The translations under genes and the position numbers were made by a program. A stretch of DNA of 64,000 nucleotides from Balneolaceae bacterium. GTDB taxonomy: Bacteria; Bacteroidota; Rhodothermia; Balneolales; Balneolaceae. The notes beneath the pieces were generated by a model, which made no database searches, had not been told where the DNA came from, and saw only the letters and a list, made by a program, of their open reading frames with translations. Shown piece after piece: positions 59,203-64,000 of the stretch; position 1 is the stretch's first letter, and each line of letters starts with the position of its first letter. The DNA is taken from contig SLKI01000012.1 of the NCBI GenBank assembly GCA_007134695.1, positions 46,862-110,861 on the forward strand, in the 5' to 3' direction.

Positions 59203-60627
59203 TTACGAATTCTTTTTTTCAAGATATCGGTCCGAAATTTTTTTCATATAGTCCAGCGCTTCCTTGCGTTCATTCGGTATTTCACCCTCCAGTATAGCCT
59301 CCTTGACCGCCTCCTTGATCTTGCCGATCACCGGCCCCTCGCCAACACCGAGCTCGTTCATGATATCCTCTCCGCTGACCGGATTTTTCCAGTTTCGGAT
59401 TCGATCCAGTTCTTCAACCTCCTGAATTCGTCTTTCGACCTTGTCGAAGTTGGCCAGGTACTGTTTCACCTTTTTCTCATTCTTGCTGGTAATATCCGCC
59501 CTGCAGAGGGCCATCAGATCATCCAGATCGTTGCCCGCTTCATAGATCAGCCGCCGGATGGCACTGTCACTCACCTCCTCAGACACCAGTGCAATCGGCC
59601 TGAGGTGAAGGCGTACCAACTTCCTGACAAATCTCATTCTTTCATCCAGAGGCAGTCCGAGCCGCCGGAAAATCCGGGGCACCCACTTCGCCCCGAGAGC
59701 ATCATGGCCGTGAAAAGTCCAGCCGGCACCCTCGACAAACTTTTTGGTCGGCGGTTTTGCAATATCGTGCATAATCGCCGCCCAGCGAAGCCAGAGATTA
59801 TCAGAAACCTCCGCTACATTGTCCAGTACCTCCAGGGTATGCCAGAAGTTGTCTTTATGGCGCACTCCCTTCACTTCGTCCACCCCTTTCAGGCGGGCCA
59901 TTTCGGGAAAAAACTGTTCGAGAAGGCGAGACTCCAGCAGCAGCTTGAATCCGACCGACGGTTTCGGACTCATCACAATCTTGTTGAGCTCATCGGCAAT
60001 TCGCTCTTTCGAGATGATCTCCAGCCGGGGAGCCATCTCCACGATCGCTTTATGGGTATTTTCTTCAATTCGAAACTGAAGCTGACTTGCAAAACGTACC
60101 GCCCGCATCATCCTCAGCGGATCGTCGTCGAAGGTACTGAAAGGATCAACCGGTGTACGAATCCGTTTACGCTTCAGGTCCTGTACCCCGTTAAAAGGGT
60201 CCACAAGAACTCCAAACGAATCTGGATTCAGCGACCAGGAGAGTGTATTGATCGTCAGATCCCGTCGTTTCTGGTCATCCTCCAGTGTTCCATCCTCAAC
60301 CACCGGTTTGCGGGAATCCCGCCGATAACTCTCTTTGCGGGCACCGACAAACTCCAGGTCAAGATCGTCGATATGTACCTGTGCAGTACCGAACCGTTTG
60401 AAAACTGCAACCTTTTTGGCTCCGAGAAGCTCCGCAGCCTTTTCTGCAAGTTCGATCCCGGAGCCGACGGTCACAAAATCAATATCCATCTTCCCGCTCT
60501 CCGGCAGTCGGCCCAAAAAGTAGTCACGAACATATCCCCCCACCACATAAGCGGGCTGTTCTATTTCATCTGCCGCACGGCCGACGACCTGAAAAATTTC
60601 CTTATGTCTATCGGGTATCTCTTTCAA
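59203..60627 (-). CDS. CCA tRNA nucleotidyltransferase with HD domain
   Basis: Adds or repairs CCA at tRNA 3' ends. The N-terminal nucleotidyltransferase head has YVVGGYVRDYFLG and the metal Asp pair DIDF, with FGTAQVHIDDLDLEF and RRDLTINTL. The neck and body hold DPLRMMRAVRFASQL, and the C-terminal HD domain shows WAAIMHDIAKPPT and HDALGAKWVPRIFRRL. 474 residues. The HD domain suggests phosphatase or phosphodiesterase ability, as in some CCA enzymes. It lies 10 bp before the nucleotidyltransferase gene's stop, so it is the second gene of a probable operon. Confidence 0.95.
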   Translation of the reverse strand: MKEIPDRHKEIFQVVGRAADEIEQPAYVVGGYVRDYFLGRLPESGKMDIDFVTVGSGIELAEKAAELLGAKKVAVFKRFGTAQVHIDDLDLEFVGARKESYRRDSRKPVVEDGTLEDDQKRRDLTINTLSWSLNPDSFGVLVDPFNGVQDLKRKRIRTPVDPFSTFDDDPLRMMRAVRFASQLQFRIEENTHKAIVEMAPRLEIISKERIADELNKIVMSPKPSVGFKLLLESRLLEQFFPEMARLKGVDEVKGVRHKDNFWHTLEVLDNVAEVSDNLWLRWAAIMHDIAKPPTKKFVEGAGWTFHGHDALGAKWVPRIFRRLGLPLDERMRFVRKLVRLHLRPIALVSEEVSDSAIRRLIYEAGNDLDDLMALCRADITSKNEKKVKQYLANFDKVERRIQEVEELDRIRNWKNPVSGEDIMNELGVGEGPVIGKIKEAVKEAILEGEIPNERKEALDYMKKISDRYLEKKNS

Positions 60628-60637
60628 ACGTCTGATT

Positions 60638-61645
60638 CTACTTGAGCACCTTCACAGTTGAGTGATCTCCAAGATGAACAACCCCCGTCTGGCTCTCCAG
60701 AACGGTGTGGTTGCCGATCGTCGAATCGTGAAGATTGCTGTTTTTTATCTCCGCGTCGTGCTGAATAATGGTGTTCCGGATTACAGAGTTTTCGATCTGT
60801 GTACCGCTCTCGATACTTACGTTCGGACCCACTTCGCTGCCGGCAATTCTAACCCCTTCACCGATATAAACGGGAGGGGTGATCTTCGACTCCGGACACG
60901 CCCTGTTTTCCCACGAAGGATTCTCTTTTTCAAGAATATGCCCTGTTGTATCGAGCCACGCGTCTATAGTCCCGCAGTCAAGCCATTCATCAACCGTTGC
61001 TTTCTTAAACGTTTTACCATCCTTGAGCATCCGGTCCAACGCATCGGTCAGCTGATACTCACCGCCGTGGCCCGTTAAATTGTTGTCGAGAAGGTACTTG
61101 ATCTCCTTTTTCAGCGCTTCACCCTCTTTGAAGTAGTAAACGCCGATGATGGCGAGGTTCGAAATCGGCTCACTCGGTTTTTCCACAAAGTCGGTAATTG
61201 TTTCACCCTTGTGCACTGCCACTCCGAACCGGGAAGGGTCTTCGACCTCCTTGAGCCAGATCACGCTGTCTGCCCCTTCCAGGTCCACGATTCCGGTTGT
61301 ATCGAAAATTGTATCTGCAAAGACGATGATCACTTCGCCGGACAGATCCTGCTCTGCAGAGTACACGGCGTGAGCGGTGCCCAGTGCAACTTCCTGAACC
61401 CGAAACGTTGCCCTGGCTTGCTGTCGTTCACTCATCTCAGACAGAGTCTCTCTGATTTCCCGTCCGAAGTCGGGCCCGAGAATATAGACAATCTCCTCAA
61501 TTTTCCGATCCAGCGTACGGGCAAATGTCTCAACGATCCTCTCGACGATCATAGTCCCCGCCACAGGAAGCAGCGGTTTGGGTGTTGTGTGTGAGTGGGG
61601 GCGCACCCGGGTACCCCTGCCTGCCATCGGGATGATTAATTTCAT
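60638..61645 (-). CDS. Sugar-phosphate nucleotidyltransferase with left-handed beta-helix tail
   Basis: Makes an NDP-sugar from sugar-1-phosphate, probably glucose-1-phosphate. The NTP site reads MAGRGTRVRPHSHTTPKPLLPVAG, with VIVFADTIFDTTG for metal/nucleotide binding and IGVYYFKEGEAL plus EYQLTDALDRML further in. The last 70 residues are a hexapeptide-type beta helix (SIESGTQIENSVIRNTIIQHDAEI). 335 residues. Neighbouring genes do not indicate which polysaccharide it serves. The specific base (dTDP, UDP, GDP) cannot be assigned with confidence. The head of a minus-strand run with cca, ispE and glgP. Confidence 0.9.
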   Translation of the reverse strand: MKLIIPMAGRGTRVRPHSHTTPKPLLPVAGTMIVERIVETFARTLDRKIEEIVYILGPDFGREIRETLSEMSERQQARATFRVQEVALGTAHAVYSAEQDLSGEVIIVFADTIFDTTGIVDLEGADSVIWLKEVEDPSRFGVAVHKGETITDFVEKPSEPISNLAIIGVYYFKEGEALKKEIKYLLDNNLTGHGGEYQLTDALDRMLKDGKTFKKATVDEWLDCGTIDAWLDTTGHILEKENPSWENRACPESKITPPVYIGEGVRIAGSEVGPNVSIESGTQIENSVIRNTIIQHDAEIKNSNLHDSTIGNHTVLESQTGVVHLGDHSTVKVLK

Positions 61646-61675
61646 ATATTTTTTCTTGTTTTATTTTCCTTGTGG

Positions 61676-61715
61676 CTGCTTTTTCTGCCGTTTTTGACGT
61701 TACCTGAAAAAGCAG
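61676..61715. repeat. Inverted repeat in a divergent promoter region
   Basis: CTGCTTTTT at 61676-61684 and AAAAAGCAG at 61707-61715, perfect 9-bp arms 22 bp apart, lie between the divergent nucleotidyltransferase and Mur ligase genes. It may be an operator or a hairpin in a leader; the T-rich arm makes chance possible. Confidence 0.35.
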
Positions 61716-61786
61716 AATGACAGCTGTTAAATATAACCGTTGCCCCGCTCAGAATCGAACGACGACAAACATAACGTACTTTCACC

Positions 61787-63481
61787 TTGAATACCTATTA
61801 CATCTTTCTGAATGTCCTTCTGATTCTCGCCGGCCTTGTGATGCTGAGGCACTCCTTTTCAAGGGTTCGATATTTTCATCAGATGATTCAGCAAAACGGA
61901 TATAAAACAGGAGAGTTTTTCAGATGGCTGATGAACCATTTTTACAGCCGCATCCTGCTGCCTGAACACTTTCTATTTCTCCTCGTTCTCTTCTCTCTGC
62001 TCTTCTTTCTTTCGGGCAGAATCACTATCACCTCAGTGACTCTTATTCTGTCGGTTTTCGCACTATTCTGGTTTGGCTCTATTCAACGATTTCGCAGAGA
62101 TCGGCAAAAAAAGCCGCTCGTGTACACTCCAAGAATGATTCGACTGGCCTTCACTCACGCGGTCCTGGTACTTTTTTTCACCTTCATCATTATTGAGATG
62201 GCCTACACCGGACGCCTTCTCAACACACCGATTCATATTCGGCAGTCGGCTGCAACTCTGATGCTTTTCGACCCCTACTTTCTCTTTTTCGGCCTGATGC
62301 TGGTCGATATCACCATTCCGATGTTTCTGATTTTTGCCGCTTGGATCAACTTGCCCATGGAATGGTTGTTTCACAGACGGTTTAAAAACAGGGCCCGCAG
62401 AAAGCTGAAGGAGATGCCTGATCTGAAAATCATCGCTATTACGGGAAGTTATGGTAAAACCAGCACCAAATTTATCACCGGAGCCCTGCTGAAAGAGCGA
62501 TATGAAGTATGTGTTCCGCCCGGCAGCTTCAATACCCCGATGGGCATCTGTAAAGTGATCAATGATCATCTGAATAACCGGCACCAGATTTTGCTGCTTG
62601 AGATGGGGGCTAGATACGAGGGGAATATCCGGGAACTTTGCCAAATTGCCCGGCCTCATGTAGCCGTAATTACCAATATGGGCAAAGCGCATCTGGAAAC
62701 ATTTGGTTCACAGGAAGCGATCATCCGGGAAAAATCGACACTTGCCAAGGAGCTTTACCCCGACGGTTTGCTGGTCCTGAACGCAGATGATGAGAATGTG
62801 GCCCGACTTGCAGAACTCAGGGAGGATGTGGAGGTGGAACTGGCCGGAGTTGAGCATGGCGGGCTCCGGGCCGGGGAGATCCATTACGACCAGGAAGGAA
62901 CTCGGTTCAGCCTCAACCGCATGAACAACGGCAGAGTTCAAGAGCGACAGGAGATCCATATGAAACTGCTCGGCCGGCACAATGTGCAGAACTTTCTCCT
63001 CGCCGCCGCTGTTGCCGGGCGATTTAATATTCGGCTTGCAACCATGGCGTCGGCCGCCGGCAAAATTTCTCCGGTCGAGCATCGTCTTGAACTCAAAAAG
63101 CAAAACGGGCTGACGGTGATCGATGATGCGTTTAATTCCAACCCGATCGGCGCAAGACATGCACTCGAAATCCTTACCTCCTTTCCCAGCGGCAGAAAGA
63201 TTATTGTAACACCCGGAATGATCGAGCTTGGAAAGCTTCAGGAGAAGGAAAACCGAAGCTTCGGCGAACTGATCGGCAAATCGAGCCTCGACCTGGTGAT
63301 CCTGGTTGGCCAGAAGCAGACGGCACCGATTCTGGATGGAATCCGCCAGTCCGCCGGCGATACGACCGATGTCCGAACTGTCAATTCACTCTTTGAAGCC
63401 AATGAGATTGTCCGCAGCTACGCTGAGGATGGGGATGTGGTGCTTTACGAAAACGACCTGCCGGATACTTTTGAGGGCTAG
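61787..63481 (+). CDS. Membrane-anchored Mur ligase (MurF-like)
   Basis: Probably an ATP-dependent ligase acting on a peptidoglycan-related or other precursor. The N-terminal 195 residues hold about five helices in place of the soluble MurF N-domain. The Mur central domain has the P-loop ITGSYGKTSTK, then LLEMGARYEGNI, AVITNMGKAHLETFGS and KSTLAKEL. The C-terminal domain has LKLLGRHNVQNFLLAAA and VIDDAFNSNPIGARHAL, and ends with YENDLPDTF, seen in a group of membrane-associated Mur-ligase-like proteins. The start is a TTG at 61787 since a stop lies just before it; an ATG at 61841 would cut the first helix. A normal MurF is likely encoded elsewhere. Confidence 0.87.
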   Translation: MNTYYIFLNVLLILAGLVMLRHSFSRVRYFHQMIQQNGYKTGEFFRWLMNHFYSRILLPEHFLFLLVLFSLLFFLSGRITITSVTLILSVFALFWFGSIQRFRRDRQKKPLVYTPRMIRLAFTHAVLVLFFTFIIIEMAYTGRLLNTPIHIRQSAATLMLFDPYFLFFGLMLVDITIPMFLIFAAWINLPMEWLFHRRFKNRARRKLKEMPDLKIIAITGSYGKTSTKFITGALLKERYEVCVPPGSFNTPMGICKVINDHLNNRHQILLLEMGARYEGNIRELCQIARPHVAVITNMGKAHLETFGSQEAIIREKSTLAKELYPDGLLVLNADDENVARLAELREDVEVELAGVEHGGLRAGEIHYDQEGTRFSLNRMNNGRVQERQEIHMKLLGRHNVQNFLLAAAVAGRFNIRLATMASAAGKISPVEHRLELKKQNGLTVIDDAFNSNPIGARHALEILTSFPSGRKIIVTPGMIELGKLQEKENRSFGELIGKSSLDLVILVGQKQTAPILDGIRQSAGDTTDVRTVNSLFEANEIVRSYAEDGDVVLYENDLPDTFEG

Positions 63482-63486
63482 AAATA

Positions 63487-63517
63487 AGCTGAAAGCTAAA
63501 AGCTGAAGGCTAAAAGC
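63487..63517. repeat. Heptad tandem repeat AGCTRAA (left array)
   Basis: Adjacent units AGCTGAA, AGCTAAA, AGCTGAA, GGCTAAA, then AGC, starting 6 bp after the Mur ligase stop. The array at 63891-63918 carries the same unit in the opposite direction. Confidence 0.75.
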
Positions 63518-63890
63518 ACGGCCTCCTCTCCTTTGTCCTGCTCCGAAGGCCTGGACTGCTCGGCTCAGCTCCTATGTTCACCGCTAAAATATTCAAAGGG
63601 CCTTCTGGTACAGAATCGTTTCCGGGTTTATTGCTTCTGGAGTCGACCGGTTACTTTTCAGTGGGAGTCACCAGGCGTGAATATTTTTTAACGCGGCTCA
63701 CTCCGGAGCTGCGAGACGCCTCACACTCCAAAGCTTCTCGGGCAGGACAAAGGGTGAGGCCGTATCGTCTCGTCTTTTTCAGGTAATCAGCGCCCTGATG
63801 CATTGCAACACCTTGTCAGAGCACCGGCTCTGACTCGTCGATGAGCCTTGCATGGTGCACGCTTCGCCACGCTCGTTACTAGCCCGAACT
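63518..63890. other. Non-coding, hairpin-rich stretch between inverted heptad arrays
   Basis: About 370 bp without a believable gene; a 70-residue open reading (63574-63786) has no ribosome site or family match. It contains an 8-bp perfect hairpin GTCAGAGC-ACCG-GCTCTGAC (63815-63834). A larger interrupted stem pairs GCGAGACGCCTCAC (63709-63722) with GTGAGG...CGTCTCGT (63753-63773) and is followed by a T run. Being bounded by oppositely oriented heptad arrays, it may be a repetitive intergenic element. Confidence 0.5.
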
Positions 63891-63918
63891 TTCAGCTTTC
63901 AGCCTTGAGCTATCAGCT
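63891..63918. repeat. Heptad tandem repeat TTCAGCT (right array, inverted relative to the left)
   Basis: Units TTCAGCT, TTCAGCC, TTGAGCT, ATCAGCT. This is the reverse complement of the AGCTGAA unit of the left array, so the two form long, imperfect inverted repeats about 370 bp apart. It ends 2 bp before the stop of the permease gene. Confidence 0.7.
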
Positions 63919-63920
63919 CA

Positions 63921-64000
63921 TCACTCATACCTCACCGCATCAGCAGGCTGGACAGAAGCGGCGCGAATCGAAGGATACCAGCTGGCCGCCAGGCATAGAA
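63921..64000 (-). CDS. ABC transporter permease, FtsX/MacB-like (3' end only)
   Basis: Only the last 26 codons lie in the window. On the minus strand they read LCLAASWYPSIRAASVQPAD, then AVRYE and a stop. FtsX- and MacB-like permeases end with exactly this kind of helix and tail, (P/A)AxxAxxxxPxxALRYE. The remainder of the gene extends past base 64000. Transport substrate unknown; such proteins typically act in lipoprotein release or macrolide/peptide export. Confidence 0.7.
   Translation of the reverse strand, partial: LCLAASWYPSIRAASVQPADAVRYE

Noticed and set aside
63574..63786. A 70-residue open frame in the hairpin-rich region
   Set aside because: No ribosome site, no homology seen and it crosses a hairpin; treated as non-coding.
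1..64000. tRNA, rRNA, tmRNA, insertion sequences or prophage
   Set aside because: No T-loop-like GTTCGA sets, rRNA segments, transposase motifs or integrase motifs were found on reading the intergenic DNA; a tRNAscan or Rfam run would be needed to be sure.

Overview
The window is a gene-dense chromosomal segment (about 53 protein genes, no rRNA, tRNA or CRISPR array recognised). Several things point to a marine or halophilic member of the Bacteroidota/Balneolota/Rhodothermota group: a GWxTD-domain protein, a DUF5117-type zinc metalloprotease, a Mrp ATPase without its Cys motif, HU-like domains fused to SPOR, an ExbB-ExbD-TonB set, many signal-peptide-bearing surface proteins and peptidases, and a ba3-type oxygen reductase. 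This placement is inference from gene content; no 16S gene is present. No integrase, transposase, prophage or other mobile element was recognised, so most of the window looks like core genome.

Layout. 1-3859: 3' part of a secreted metzincin, a lysophospholipid acyltransferase and a GltS-like transporter. 3986-7609 (minus): an aerobic respiration block with an azurin-like lipoprotein, a SCO copper chaperone, ba3 oxidase subunits I and II and a 44-residue single-helix subunit that is easily missed. 7934-11568: a DUF4097 repeat protein, proline dehydrogenase and a membrane protein with an HExxH domain. 11616-25667: malic enzyme, M1 aminopeptidase, the recR-ybaB-dnaX cluster, a GWxTD protein, an S9 peptidase, PutP and glutamate dehydrogenase. 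Proline import and oxidation and glutamate deamination are therefore all encoded here, with only P5C dehydrogenase not seen. 25876-34894: 2H phosphoesterase, GlsB-like membrane protein, PAS histidine kinase, P1 peptidase, an ECF sigma/anti-sigma/secreted coiled-coil trio, Aat, a fasciclin protein and a methyltransferase. 35019-46278: uvrB, tyrA, mrp, gcvT, comB, ftsK, lolA and a flippase-like membrane protein. 46583-51726: an outer-membrane barrel, a stand-alone HU-like protein, an HU-TM-SPOR protein and ExbB/ExbD/TonB. 51739-55534 (minus): a tight three-gene operon of cupredoxin, membrane adenylate cyclase and outer-membrane protein. 55731-61645 (minus): glgP, ispE, cca and a nucleotidyltransferase. 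61787-64000: a membrane-anchored Mur ligase, a repeat-bounded non-coding stretch and the 3' end of an FtsX-like permease gene.

The most interesting points are: (1) a run of nine A in dnaX at the exact end of domain III, where either shift of frame stops within a few codons, so a short gamma-like subunit may be made alongside tau; (2) the cupredoxin-cyclase-barrel operon, which looks like an envelope sensor using cAMP; (3) the HU/SPOR/ExbBD/TonB cluster, which may link nucleoid, peptidoglycan and outer membrane; (4) the ECF sigma trio preceded by a perfect 17-bp tandem repeat; (5) families of 7-bp tandem repeats in intergenic DNA, one pair arranged as inverted arrays around hairpin-rich non-coding DNA.
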